64,000 bases of DNA from Verrucomicrobiaceae bacterium (GCA_021151605.1 JAGKWZ010000002.1:1-64000), one strand, 5' to 3'; numbered from the stretch's first letter, positions 27,601 to 36,210 are shown. Made by a program: numbers and translations. Notes: generated from the sequence alone by a model not told the origin.

Positions 27601-29893
27601 CGGTGGCACAACCAGTGGCGGTGGCTCGATCAATGCTGGCGCTAGTGTCACCCTCGTCGCGACAGCCAGCCTGGGCTACACCTTCACGAACTGGACCGAC
27701 GCCGTCGGCACCGAAGTCAGCACTTCCGCGACCTACACCTTCACACCGACAGCGAGCTGCAGTTATGTGGCCAACTTCAGCGCGCCGCCTCTCGGCATCC
27801 ACTTTGACTTCGACACCGCCACACCGGTCCTGGCACTCGATCAGACGCTGCCTTTGACTCAAACCAATGTCGGTTATGGAGCGACCTTTGATTCGCCTGT
27901 GGTCGATACCTTCAAGATCACCACGGAAGCAGTGAGCGGCCGAGTCTTGTCCAAGTTCAGTGGCAACTATCTCGAACCCACCGCCGACGCGGGCACGCTG
28001 ACGATCCAGTTGGATCAACCTGTGACCGGCATCAGCATCGACTTCGCCACGGTGGAGTCCATCGCTGTGCCTGTGGCCTCGAACATCCAGATCACCGCCA
28101 TCGACAACTCCAGCGGCGCACCTGTGCAGGTCGGCACTGGCATCGCACACGGCAGCGTGACGGCTGGCGACACGCTCCCTGTCGGCACGATCAATTTCAA
28201 CAGCGACTCGCCGTTCGACCAAATCACACTGCAACTGCCTGACGCACCTGTCGGCGCGGTGCGCTTCCTCGTCGATAACATCACCGTCAGTCCTGCGGCC
28301 AGCACTGGCGGCTCCATGCAGCTCGATAATCCGAACTGGAACATCACGCTGACCGACTTCGGTTACTCCGACTTCCTGCTCGACAACACGCCTGGCTTCG
28401 AAGGTCGTGAGTATCTCTCCGGTGAATGGGGCAGTGCCGTGGCTTATCAACGCACCGGCCACACGCAGACACCGACTTGGTTCGAGCCAAACTTTATGTT
28501 CCCCGACTGGAAGACGAACTCCGACTTCACCGTGGTCGAGGGTATCCATCTCATCGGCAGCAATCTTGACGGACTGCCCATCGCTCAATCCGTGATCTCC
28601 AATGGCGATCTCGAAATCACCCTGCGCTTCGAAATGGTCGATACCGTGACCGGCACACCGATGGGCGTGAAACCAGCCTCGGCAGCGGGCACTCCCATCT
28701 CGGTGAACAGCAACCGCTATGTGATGAATCAGACCTTCACCGTGAAGAACATCAGCGGCGTGCAGATCACCAACGTGCAGCTATTCCATCTGCTCCACGG
28801 CTTCATCTCCCAGCGCGGTCAGTTCGATAACCGCAGCTATGTCGGCAAGCTGCCCGAGTATCAGTATGACATGACCATGTCAGGCGTGGATGCCAGTGCC
28901 GCTGGCGATCAGAGCTCCTCGATTGGTTTGGAGGATCTCATCGGCTTCCATTCCAATGTGGCTCCGAGTGCCTTCGAGATTGGTCACTATGGCATCGAGA
29001 ACAATAGCGTCGACGATCACTCAGTCGGCAAACCAAGCGACGGCGTGCATCTCTCCATTGAGGACAACTGGACAAACGGTCCTTTTCTCGCCCGCAAAAA
29101 TCGCGACAGCTTTGCTCCTGCTGATCGCTGGATCTCCGGCGCGCAACGTTGGGAGCTCGGCACCATCGCCCCAGGTCAGAGTGTGAGCCTCGATATCATG
29201 CTCAGCCTGCTCACTGGCACCAAAGTCATCGTCGATGGCGGCGGCACAGGTGGCACTGGCGGTCATGGCAGTTGCAATGGCGGCTCCACTCACACGGGCG
29301 GCGTTGATTTCGAGTTCGAAGACATCGACCAGGAAGGCACCTTCTACGGCGAACACTCCGAAGCGGATGATGACGAGATCGGCGAGCGCGAACTGGAAGG
29401 CGAGTTTGAGCTCCCAACCTTTGAAACACCCAGTGGCACCAAAAAACAGCGCTGGAACCTCAAGTACAGCGGCACTCACACGGGCAACATCAAACTCAAG
29501 TTCGCCTACAACCCCGCGCTACTGCCCGCTGGCTATGATGAGAACCAGCTCTCCATCTACCACTTCAATAATGGCGTGTGGGAGAAGCTGCCTTGCAAAG
29601 TCAATCCAACGACCAACGTCATCGAAGCCATCACCCCCAGCCTCTCGCCCTTCATGCTCGGCGTGAATGACGTGGTCGTGAAGCCTGATGTCGGACTCTC
29701 CGTGGACACACCTGGAGCACTCAGTGTGTCCTGGCCCGAGTCCTTCACTGGCTGGACACTCCAGGAAAGCCCTGATCTCAATCCTACAAGCTGGTTCAAC
29801 TCTTCACGCGTCATCACGACTGTAAACGGCACGAGCGCCGTGACCGTGCCGATGAGCTCCGGCAGCCGCTTCTTCCGCCTCGTGAAGCCCTGA
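24629..29893 (+). CDS. Giant secreted protein with eight InlB-type repeats
   Basis: 1754 aa with a signal peptide (about residues 1-36, ending SQA). The mature N-terminus has a His/Asp-rich region and a Pro-rich hinge (APPPPPAPEPKEFG). Next comes a putative Ig (He_PIG) domain (about 385-450: LPAGMTFDLDTGVLAGTPTV), then eight divergent InlB B-repeats of about 74 aa (about 459-1050; pattern GGTTSGGG-x-GT-x-VTV-x-A-x-P-x-AGY-x-F-x-NWT-x-LVANF). The C-terminal 700 residues include a Gly-rich stretch with HGSCNGGSTHTGG, an acidic EDIDQEG/DDDEIGERELEGE region and a terminal beta domain ending GSRFFRLVKP, a C-terminus frequent in Verrucomicrobia. It is probably a surface adhesin or matrix protein. 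The ECF sigma gene follows after 35 bases. Confidence 0.85.
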   Translation: MKNILHLFTTFRAQRSWSAAFAAVMLALSQAVSQASIAYGSINNFDTVNDTGHECHGFEIEIEDCHSTDITYTYNYNHYGAPRIEQDDTDPAHPKCRIRWESKKNANGTWAAYTAIPSGAIAPTNGHMFTNPNVNFGGEHFGVGYNKAVGPVHYNWLIDNGAGVLIHGGVVQVSTPVFTYYPPVVGNPAPPQVQAVIAPPPPPAPEPKEFGKAVWMKEIKTTTHNNKEVKLRDLVSDDPVNPNDKNWKNGEPDEVEVEWRILQKRNSQPDGGPNNEVPAAPEDLPDGDEVVTRRYEFFKYTGPLDAESGEAMADAVDPDGLHGEGMRTYNHHMVGGEWVTVTEDMADYEVIGEFTGSQMAAVDVDAPVGLIDHVGEGKVNADFADRTVVVEGAVPLLNITKEGALPAGMTFDLDTGVLAGTPTVSGEFNFKITASDGASPDVSKNYTLVVAPANAPAPPSSLLDTIASPLGSGTTTGDGAYAVDANATVTAVAEAGFAFVNWTDNGVVVSTNSSHTLVMNVNHSLVANFVPTYTVTAGALPVEGGTTTGGGTFNEGTSVTVTATPNAGYTFTNWTEDGFVVSNAASLTFNVASDRTLVANFTQGTSYTISTSATPSIGGSTSGGGVFASGTSVTVIASPSVGYAFANWTQGGNVVSSSPSYTFNATADRILVANFTVTGAGNRIIATSALPIAGGTTSGGGTVADGTSVTVVATPNAGYNFVNWTEASVQVSASASYTFNATANRTLVANFIAIAGGNRTITTASSPAAGGTTSGGGVFADGTSITVSAVPNAGYIFKRWRVGGTNVSSSANYTFTVTADRALTATFAPAATINTASAPANAGTTSGGGQFEDGNNVTVEAFANDGYTFANWTENGNVVSVDEAFTFKARPDTAPVRNLVANFSGGVNYTINASAAPAAGGSVTGGGTVAGDSNVTLTATANAGYTFVNWTEAGVPVSASASYSFTATANRTLVANFIAGYSITTSAFPSIGGTTSGGGSINAGASVTLVATASLGYTFTNWTDAVGTEVSTSATYTFTPTASCSYVANFSAPPLGIHFDFDTATPVLALDQTLPLTQTNVGYGATFDSPVVDTFKITTEAVSGRVLSKFSGNYLEPTADAGTLTIQLDQPVTGISIDFATVESIAVPVASNIQITAIDNSSGAPVQVGTGIAHGSVTAGDTLPVGTINFNSDSPFDQITLQLPDAPVGAVRFLVDNITVSPAASTGGSMQLDNPNWNITLTDFGYSDFLLDNTPGFEGREYLSGEWGSAVAYQRTGHTQTPTWFEPNFMFPDWKTNSDFTVVEGIHLIGSNLDGLPIAQSVISNGDLEITLRFEMVDTVTGTPMGVKPASAAGTPISVNSNRYVMNQTFTVKNISGVQITNVQLFHLLHGFISQRGQFDNRSYVGKLPEYQYDMTMSGVDASAAGDQSSSIGLEDLIGFHSNVAPSAFEIGHYGIENNSVDDHSVGKPSDGVHLSIEDNWTNGPFLARKNRDSFAPADRWISGAQRWELGTIAPGQSVSLDIMLSLLTGTKVIVDGGGTGGTGGHGSCNGGSTHTGGVDFEFEDIDQEGTFYGEHSEADDDEIGERELEGEFELPTFETPSGTKKQRWNLKYSGTHTGNIKLKFAYNPALLPAGYDENQLSIYHFNNGVWEKLPCKVNPTTNVIEAITPSLSPFMLGVNDVVVKPDVGLSVDTPGALSVSWPESFTGWTLQESPDLNPTSWFNSSRVITTVNGTSAVTVPMSSGSRFFRLVKP
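26004..27779 (+). repeat. Eight tandem InlB-type coding repeats
   Basis: Eight units of about 222 bases encode the NWT...LVANF repeat. Units 2-5, 7 and 8 are most alike. Unit 6 has an insertion (KARPDTAPVRN) before LVANF, and unit 5 replaces NWT with RWR. Similarity is higher at protein than at DNA level, so the array is old rather than freshly expanded. Confidence 0.85.
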
Positions 29894-29928
29894 CGGCAGC
29901 CGGAGTTTCAAACTCTTCATCCACCACC

Positions 29929-30552
29929 ATGAAAGCCACTCTCGATGACACATCCTTCGGCCAGCTGGCAGATGCCTGCTCCGAATGGTTCGAGAGTGCG
30001 CTGCGTGGTGATGAAGCTGCGGCCACACGTCTTTATCAGCATTGCGTTCCCTTGCTGCGCGGATGGCTGGCCACTCGGTTGTCAGAGACACAGGCGGCGG
30101 ATCTCGCGCATGATGCGATGGTTCATGCTTTTAGAAAGCACGCCCAGTTTCGTGCAGGAACTGTGTTCACGCCCTGGCTGAGAACTCTGGCATGGCACAT
30201 GGCTCTCAATCAGATCCGAGATGATGCGCGTGAGCAAAGCCGCATCATCGCCTGGGTCGATCAGCAGCGGCTCCAGGAGGTCCAGACAGATAATGAAAGT
30301 GAAACGCGCTTTGCTGCCATGGATCGCTGTCTCTTCACTCTTCCAGAAGCACAGCGGCAGTTGCTCCATCTCCACTATGCAGAAAAACAAACCAGCCAGG
30401 CCATCGCCGAATCTCAGGGCCGCACCCGTAGCGCGGTCGCCGTCAGCATCCATCGCATCTGCCAGAGACTGCGACACGATCTCAGCTCCATGGAGGCAGA
30501 TGATGACCATTTGGTAACAAACGAACATTCACTGGCAAAGTCCGCTCTATAA
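29929..30552 (+). CDS. ECF-type RNA polymerase sigma factor
   Basis: 207 aa. Region 2 is at about residues 30-95 (AAATRLYQHCVPLLRGWLAT, DLAHDAMVHAFRKHAQFRAG, FTPWLRTLAWHMALNQIRD). Region 4 is at about 130-190 (FTLPEAQRQLLHLHYAEKQT, SQAIAESQGRTRSAVAVSIH). There is no region 3, so it is a group 4 (ECF) factor. The C-terminal 15 residues are a variable tail. The gene lies between the giant secreted protein and small protein B (24-base gap). The usual membrane anti-sigma factor gene is absent; the co-encoded secreted protein could belong to the regulatory loop, as in Cnr-type metal-response systems, but it shows no clear similarity to CnrX or CnrY. Confidence 0.88.
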   Translation: MKATLDDTSFGQLADACSEWFESALRGDEAAATRLYQHCVPLLRGWLATRLSETQAADLAHDAMVHAFRKHAQFRAGTVFTPWLRTLAWHMALNQIRDDAREQSRIIAWVDQQRLQEVQTDNESETRFAAMDRCLFTLPEAQRQLLHLHYAEKQTSQAIAESQGRTRSAVAVSIHRICQRLRHDLSSMEADDDHLVTNEHSLAKSAL

Positions 30553-30576
30553 CGCGTTAGAGACACCTCACAAAAC

Positions 30577-31068
30577 ATGCGGCATTCCCTGAAACAGCGC
30601 TTCATCGCACTCACGCTCCTGATGGCTTACACCATCACTGGCACGTCGGTGATGCCTGCTGCCATGGCGCTGGCCGCTTGGATTGATGGCAGTCACAGCT
30701 TGGTAGTGGCTCAGTCCGAAAGCGGCATGAGGCTCACGCTGCATCATCGCAGTAATGCCTATACCCCTGAGGTAGATGATCATCATAATGTGCTGGCCCG
30801 CGTTCTCGTTCGCCTTTGCAAAGCATCTGATGAAGGTGATCACCAGCTCGTCTCTTCCCAGTTTGACTCAAGAGCCAGCAGTGAGCGTGAAGACATTGCT
30901 CGTGCCACCAAGGAAGCTCCGCAGGTCAATCACGCAGCGACCTTCCAGCTCACGCTCATCGCCATCAATCCCGCTCGCGACACAACTCGCGCCAGCGGTT
31001 TCAAGGAAGTGCAAATGCCACGGCACCGCATCCGACCGATGCTCGCTACCGTGCAGCTTCTGATCTGA
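30577..31068 (+). CDS. Small secreted His-containing protein, paralogue B
   Basis: 163 aa with an N-terminal hydrophobic signal (FIALTLLMAYTITGTSVMPA). It is a paralogue of the protein at 23898-24386, sharing LTLHHR, YTPEVDDHHNVLARVLVRLC, EGDHQ, SSEREDIARA and the terminal TVQLLI. The variable part is residues 110-150. His content is higher (DDHHN), favouring metal binding. It follows the ECF sigma gene by 24 bases and precedes TolC by 133 bases, so it sits between the regulator and the RND efflux genes. No family name is known to me; function is inferred only from neighbourhood. Confidence 0.65.
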   Translation: MRHSLKQRFIALTLLMAYTITGTSVMPAAMALAAWIDGSHSLVVAQSESGMRLTLHHRSNAYTPEVDDHHNVLARVLVRLCKASDEGDHQLVSSQFDSRASSEREDIARATKEAPQVNHAATFQLTLIAINPARDTTRASGFKEVQMPRHRIRPMLATVQLLI

Positions 31069-31147
31069 GAGAGAGGCGGCATACAGCCGTCAGCCGACGC
31101 TCCAGCTATCGTGCAGGGTTCATTCTGCATTGGCCCGGGCACCCCAG

Positions 31148-31170
31148 GGATCACGTCATCTGCGTGATCC
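31148..31170. promoter_or_regulatory. Hairpin in the leader of the efflux operon
   Basis: A perfect 8-bp inverted repeat (GGATCACG...CGTGATCC) with a 7-base loop lies 31 bases before the TolC start codon. There is no T-run, so it is not a terminator; it could be an operator or an RNA hairpin affecting translation. Confidence 0.4.
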
Positions 31171-31201
31171 AAAGTTCGACTCATTCCCTCATAGCTCTCT
31201 C

Positions 31202-32479
31202 ATGAAATTTTGCTCATCTCTTCTCCTGTCAGCTGCTCTGCTTTCTAGCAGCGCCTCCCTCCTTTCAGCGCGTGATTCCACCGCTGTCACCAGTGGCGAC
31301 CTCGTCGCCGAAGCTCTCCAAAAAAACCCCGAAGTGCGCTTCTATGAAGCCGAGATCGCCGCCGCGCGCGGTGGTCGCCAGTCTGCCGGTCAACTCGCCA
31401 ATCCTGAACTCAACACCGAGCTCGGTGGCATGGGCATCAATGGCCAGAAAGACGGTCTTGTCTGGCGCGCGCAGATCCTCCAGACCTTCGATTTTCCTGG
31501 GCGCATGTCTTTGCGCAAAGCCATCGCTGATCGTGACATTACGCTGGCTGAGCTTGGACTCCAGCAGTTCAAATCTCAGCTCTCCAACGAAGTCCGTGCT
31601 CGTGCGGGTGACGTCATCTTGCTGAAGCGCAAGGAAGACGCCGCACGTAGTGTCCGCGAGCGTTTGGAAGCACTCATCGACGTGCTCGTGCAGCGCGACA
31701 CTGGCTCTGTCAGCGCCTTGCTAGAACGCCGCATCCTAGAAGCCACGCTGCTCACCAGCGACCGCACTTTGACGGATGCCTCGAAGCAAGTCCGCGAGGC
31801 CATGGCGACGCTCGCTGTGCTTTGTGGTCGGGGGCCTGATCAGGCCATTCAGCTCAGCGGTGCCGTCACCGCCTTCCCCGATGCGCCGCAGATGGAAACT
31901 CTGAAGCAACAGGCAGCTCGCACGAACTTCGACCTTCAGCAAAAGCGTCTGAACGTTGCCAAGCAAGGTCTCAAGATCGACCTCACCAAATCCGAGCGCT
32001 GGGGTAACATCACCTTTGGTCCCTACATGGCCGGACAACATGCCGGCGGCACACAAATCGAAGGAGGATTCGCCTTCTCCATCCCTCTGCCGCTTTGGAA
32101 TAAGAACAAAGGCAACGTCGCTGCTGAAGAAGCGCGCACGCAACAAGCCGAAGCTCTGCTCCTCGCCACACTGCGCGATCTTGAGCGTGATCTCTCTGTC
32201 GAGCGCTCCGCCTATCTCGCTGAACTCGACGCACTGTCCCGCTGGCGTCCCGAGAGCGAGAAACAGTTCGCCGATGCCGCTGCTGAAGCCGACCGCCACT
32301 ACCGCCTCGGTGCCGTGCCTGCGGCGACCTATGTCGAAATGCAGCGCGGTTATCTCGACGCCATGGATTCGCTCATCGAGTCCCGCCGCAACGCTTGGAA
32401 GCACCGCATGGAGATCGAGCGCCTCACCGGCACTGCACTCACCGGTGAATCCATCACACCCAAGCTGACGAACAACTAG
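31202..32479 (+). CDS. TolC-family outer-membrane efflux protein (CusC/CzcC type)
   Basis: 425 aa from ATG 31202, chosen because it starts a good signal peptide (MKFCSSLLLSAALLSSSASL); the open frame extends 24 codons upstream without a plausible start. Two outer-membrane efflux (OEP) repeats with long alpha-helical segments are visible: LVAEALQKNPEVRFYEAEI, then FDFPGRMSLRKAIADRDI, and in the second half FSIPLPLWNKNKGNVAAEEA and HYRLGAVPAATYVEMQRGYL. The FDFPGR and IPLPLWNKN patterns are typical of heavy-metal (CzcC/CusC) channels. The RND pump gene starts 3 bases after the stop. There is no membrane fusion protein gene between or beside them. Confidence 0.9.
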   Translation: MKFCSSLLLSAALLSSSASLLSARDSTAVTSGDLVAEALQKNPEVRFYEAEIAAARGGRQSAGQLANPELNTELGGMGINGQKDGLVWRAQILQTFDFPGRMSLRKAIADRDITLAELGLQQFKSQLSNEVRARAGDVILLKRKEDAARSVRERLEALIDVLVQRDTGSVSALLERRILEATLLTSDRTLTDASKQVREAMATLAVLCGRGPDQAIQLSGAVTAFPDAPQMETLKQQAARTNFDLQQKRLNVAKQGLKIDLTKSERWGNITFGPYMAGQHAGGTQIEGGFAFSIPLPLWNKNKGNVAAEEARTQQAEALLLATLRDLERDLSVERSAYLAELDALSRWRPESEKQFADAAAEADRHYRLGAVPAATYVEMQRGYLDAMDSLIESRRNAWKHRMEIERLTGTALTGESITPKLTNN

Positions 32480-32482
32480 GCC

Positions 32483-35400
32483 ATGATCTCATCCATCATC
32501 GACTTTTCGCTGAAGAACCGCTTCCTCGTCATCATGGGGTCGCTGCTCTTGCTCGCGGCTGGGATATTCTCCGCCATGCACCTGCCTGTGGACGCGGTGC
32601 CTGACATCACGAACACCCAGGTTCAAATCAACACCGCTGTGCCAGGGCTCGCGCCGGAGGAGACGGAGAAGCTCGTCACCTACCCGCTGGAACTCGCGCT
32701 CGCGGGCATTCAAGGCGTGGAAGAATTCCGCTCACTCACGAAGTCCGGCCTCTCGCAGGTCACGCTCGTGTTTCGTGATGGCTTTGATCTCTTCCGCGCA
32801 CGCCAACTTGTGAGCGAACGTCTCGTGCAGGTGGAACTGCCCGTAGGCCTCAGCCCGCAGATGTCACCCATCAGCACCGGCCTTGGCGAGATCGTTTATT
32901 ACACGCTCGACTACAGAAAGGACGCCCCCCAGCGCAAACAAACGCGCGAGCGCCAGCTCATGGATTTGCGTGAAGCACATGACTACATCGTGAAGCCGTT
33001 TTTGCGCACCGTTCCCGGCGTGGCTGAGGTGAATAGCAGCGGCGGTTATGAGCGCCAGCTCGTCATTTTGCCAAAACCAGAGTCGCTCACGAATGCGGGC
33101 ATGACCTTCAGCGAACTCGCCGTGATCATTGGCCAAAACGTGGACAATGCAGGCGGTGGTGTCATCGAGCGAGGTAATGATCGCGTGCTGATTCGAGGCG
33201 TGAGCAAAGTGGCCAGTGCGGAGGACATTGCCAACCTGCCCGTGAAGTTTGCTGCAGGCATTGAGCCGTTGCGCGTGAAGGATCTCGCCGAGGTCAGTAT
33301 CGGCAGCAATGTCCGCACCGGATGCGCGGTCGAGAATGGCGAAGAAGCCGTGCTCGGCACTGTGATGATGCTCGTCGGCGAAAACAGCCGCATCATCAGC
33401 AAACGCGTCGAAGAGAAACTCAGCGAGCTAGGCAAGAAGCTGCCCGCTGATCTAGAAATTCGCATCCAGTATGCCCGCAGCGAGGTCGTGGACCGCACGA
33501 TCAACACCGTGAAGCACAACCTCTTCGAAGGGGCTGTGCTGGTCGTGGTGGTTCTGCTCTTGCTGTTGGGCAACTGGCGTGCGGCTCTCATCGTCGCACT
33601 CGCCATTCCGCTCTCGTTCCTCTTTGCCCTCATCGGCATGACCTTCGGTGGTGTGTCAGGAAACCTCATGTCACTCGGCGCGGTGGACTTCGGTCTCATC
33701 ATCGACGGTGCCGTCGTGATGGTGGAAAACATCGTCCGTGTGCTCGGCGAGCGTCAGCATGAACTCGGCCGCAAACTCACCGCCAAAGAGCGACTCCAGG
33801 CCGTGCATGAAGCCGGCGAGCAAGTCGGCAGCCCCATGTTCTTCGGCGTGCTCATCATCACGCTCGTCTATTTGCCCATCCTCGCGCTGACAGGCATCGA
33901 AGGGAAAATGTTCCACCCCATGGCGATCACCGTCATGCTCGCGCTCGGTGGTGCGCTGGTGCTCGCGCTCACGCTCATGCCAGCGCTATGCTCGCTGCTA
34001 CTGACGGGGAACATCAGTGAGAAGGATAACTTCCTCATGCGCTGGTCGAAGGCGGCCTATGCCCCATCACTACGCATCGCATGGACGTCACGCTGGGGCG
34101 TGGTCGGCGGAGTCGTGGCGCTGCTGGTGGTCACCGTGATTGTGTTCACGAATCTCAAGCAGGAATTCGTGCCCACCCTGAACGAAGGTTCCTGGACCGC
34201 GATGGTGTATCAGCCAGCGAACACGAGCCTCAAGACCTCGCTGGATCGCTGCATCAAGACGCAGAAGTATCTGATCGAGAAAGTGCCGGAAGTGACACGA
34301 ACCTTCGCCCGCGTTGGCACCAGCGAAGTGGCAACTGATCCCATGTCACCCGGCGAATACGACCTCTACGTTTTCTATAAGCCCCAGTCCGAGTGGCGCA
34401 AAGAAAACGGCAAGCCCGTCAGCCGCGACCGTCTCGCAGAACTCGTCCGCGATGAACTCGCCAAAGAAGTGCCTGAGCAGGACTACGACTTCGCGCAGCC
34501 GATCCAGATGCGCTTTAACGAGATGCTCGAAGGCTCGCGTGCCGACCTCGCCGTGCGCATCTTTGGCGACGACTACGACACGATGGAAAAGGTGGCCGGT
34601 CAGGTGAAGGAGATTCTCGAAGGCATCGCCGGAACCGACAATGCCGAGTTTGAAAGCCAGGGCCGCGTGCCAGTGCTCGAGATCCGCGTGGACCGCGCCT
34701 CCATGCTCAAGTACAACGTGGAAGCCTCTGAAGTAAACGCCGCCATCACCACCGCGATGGCTGGACACACCGCAGGCATGTTGGTCGAGAACAACCGCCG
34801 CCGCGCCATCGTCGTGCGTTTGCCTGAGAACCTGCGCAACAACTCCGAAATCATGAAAGCACTGCCCGTGCGCACGCAGGATGGCGGGCTCATCGCTCTA
34901 GGTCGCCTCGCTGACTTCGTCGAAGTGCCGCAAGTCGATGCAATTGGTCGTGAGGACGGACATCGTCGAGTCGGTTTGAATGTCGATCTCGCGGGTGGCA
35001 CCGACTCTGAAGCCTACGTCAATGCGGCTCGCGCCAAGATCGCCACCAGCGTGAAGTTGCCGGAAGGCTACCGCGTTGATTTCGGTGGGCAGTTCGAGCA
35101 TCTCCAGGAAGCCCGCGCCCGACTCATGGTCGTGGTGCCGCTCGCATTGGTGCTCATCTTTGTGCTCATCCACGCCACCTTCAAAAGCGTGATGCAGACG
35201 CTCATTATTTACACCGGCATCCCACTCGCCATCACCGGCGGCGTGCTCGCCCTATGGATGCGCGGCCTACCTTTCAGTATCAGCGCCGCCATCGGCTTCA
35301 TCGCCCTCTGTGGTGTGGCCGTGCTAAACGGTGTGGTGCTCATCAGTTGCTTCAATCAACTACGGAATGAAGGCCGCAATGCCGAGCAAGCCGTCACCGA

Positions 35401-35659
35401 AGGCAGCCTGCAACGTCTGCGCCCAGTGCTCATGACCGCCCTCGTCGCCAGCCTTGGGTTCATCCCCATGGCCATCAGCGAAGGAGCCGGAGCCGAAGTC
35501 CAGCGCCCGCTCGCCACCGTCGTCATCGGCGGGATCGTCAGCAGTACCTTCCTCACGCTGTTCCTACTGCCGGTACTTTATCGCTGGCTCGTCTGCAAAC
35601 CAACTCGTGCTCGTGTGCATCATGAAGAGCACTCAGTCGTCGCCCAAGTCGCCCTCTGA
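32483..35659 (+). CDS. Heavy-metal efflux RND transporter, CzcA/CusA family
   Basis: 1058 aa, full length. Pumps divalent or monovalent metal ions across the envelope using the proton gradient. Twelve membrane helices with two large periplasmic loops are recognisable. Helix 4 has DFGLIIDGAVVMVEN with Asp402, Asp408 and Glu415 at exactly the numbering of the CzcA proton-relay residues, which favours the Zn/Co/Cd/Ni (HME-1-like) type over Cu/Ag. The N-terminus VDAVPDITNTQVQI and EGSWTAMVYQPANTSLKTSL fit the same family. It forms an operon with TolC upstream. The periplasmic adaptor (CzcB/CusB) is missing here and must come from elsewhere, or the system works without one. Confidence 0.95.
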   Translation: MISSIIDFSLKNRFLVIMGSLLLLAAGIFSAMHLPVDAVPDITNTQVQINTAVPGLAPEETEKLVTYPLELALAGIQGVEEFRSLTKSGLSQVTLVFRDGFDLFRARQLVSERLVQVELPVGLSPQMSPISTGLGEIVYYTLDYRKDAPQRKQTRERQLMDLREAHDYIVKPFLRTVPGVAEVNSSGGYERQLVILPKPESLTNAGMTFSELAVIIGQNVDNAGGGVIERGNDRVLIRGVSKVASAEDIANLPVKFAAGIEPLRVKDLAEVSIGSNVRTGCAVENGEEAVLGTVMMLVGENSRIISKRVEEKLSELGKKLPADLEIRIQYARSEVVDRTINTVKHNLFEGAVLVVVVLLLLLGNWRAALIVALAIPLSFLFALIGMTFGGVSGNLMSLGAVDFGLIIDGAVVMVENIVRVLGERQHELGRKLTAKERLQAVHEAGEQVGSPMFFGVLIITLVYLPILALTGIEGKMFHPMAITVMLALGGALVLALTLMPALCSLLLTGNISEKDNFLMRWSKAAYAPSLRIAWTSRWGVVGGVVALLVVTVIVFTNLKQEFVPTLNEGSWTAMVYQPANTSLKTSLDRCIKTQKYLIEKVPEVTRTFARVGTSEVATDPMSPGEYDLYVFYKPQSEWRKENGKPVSRDRLAELVRDELAKEVPEQDYDFAQPIQMRFNEMLEGSRADLAVRIFGDDYDTMEKVAGQVKEILEGIAGTDNAEFESQGRVPVLEIRVDRASMLKYNVEASEVNAAITTAMAGHTAGMLVENNRRRAIVVRLPENLRNNSEIMKALPVRTQDGGLIALGRLADFVEVPQVDAIGREDGHRRVGLNVDLAGGTDSEAYVNAARAKIATSVKLPEGYRVDFGGQFEHLQEARARLMVVVPLALVLIFVLIHATFKSVMQTLIIYTGIPLAITGGVLALWMRGLPFSISAAIGFIALCGVAVLNGVVLISCFNQLRNEGRNAEQAVTEGSLQRLRPVLMTALVASLGFIPMAISEGAGAEVQRPLATVVIGGIVSSTFLTLFLLPVLYRWLVCKPTRARVHHEEHSVVAQVAL

Positions 35660-35679
35660 ACCTCAGCCCCAATAAGATT

Positions 35680-36210
35680 ATGAAATCAACATACAAACCT
35701 CTGTTACAGTCCCTCTCTGCAGTCACATTTGTCCTCGTGTTGGCCCTCGGCATCTCGACTTCTTTTGCCTCGAACAGCATCTATCTCAGTGTGGACATGA
35801 AAGGGAGTCACTCGCCGCATTCCGGAAAGGAAAGCGCGGAAGCGCACACTCGCTGGCTGGAGATTAGCGCCTCCTCCATGTCACTCACAGGACCTGCAAA
35901 GGTCACCTTTGAATGGCATTTCTTTGCGGATGATTTGCAAGCAGATCACGTCGTAGAACATGCCAAGGGCAGCGAGGTCATCGAGATGCAGCCGGGGAAA
36001 ACGGTCGAACTCAAAACCAAGCAGGCGGTGTTTTCATACGTGCGTCAGCACGCGGAGCGAGTGAGCAGCGGACGACGCGCTAGCTACAAGCGAGTCGAGG
36101 CCACCGGCAGCCGTTACCATGGCTGGGCAGTCCGAGCCTTGCTGGATGGCAAGGTGGTTGCTGAAGCCTTTAGCAGCCGAGATATTGCCAAGCTCATCGA
36201 GTCCCGGTAA
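35680..36210 (+). CDS. Secreted protein of unknown function
   Basis: 176 aa with a signal peptide (about residues 1-30, ending SFA). The mature part is a predicted beta-rich domain: SIYLSVDMKGSHS, an aromatic AKVTFEWHFFADDL, and RYHGWAVRALLDGKVVAEAF near the end. I recognise no named family. The KVTFEWHFFA...GWAVRALLDGK pattern looks like a small envelope domain seen in Verrucomicrobiota. It lies 20 bases after the RND gene and 21 before the DUF3570 gene, all on the same strand, so it bridges the efflux genes and the ApbE cluster. It contains no Cys and no catalytic motif. Confidence 0.6.
   Translation: MKSTYKPLLQSLSAVTFVLVLALGISTSFASNSIYLSVDMKGSHSPHSGKESAEAHTRWLEISASSMSLTGPAKVTFEWHFFADDLQADHVVEHAKGSEVIEMQPGKTVELKTKQAVFSYVRQHAERVSSGRRASYKRVEATGSRYHGWAVRALLDGKVVAEAFSSRDIAKLIESR

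Noticed and set aside
26004..27779. CRISPR or non-coding tandem repeat
   Set aside because: The periodicity of about 222 bases reflects InlB-type protein repeats in one open frame, with no spacers.
27518..28588. 356-codon antisense frame within the giant gene
   Set aside because: Same reason: a shadow frame produced by codon bias of the plus-strand gene.
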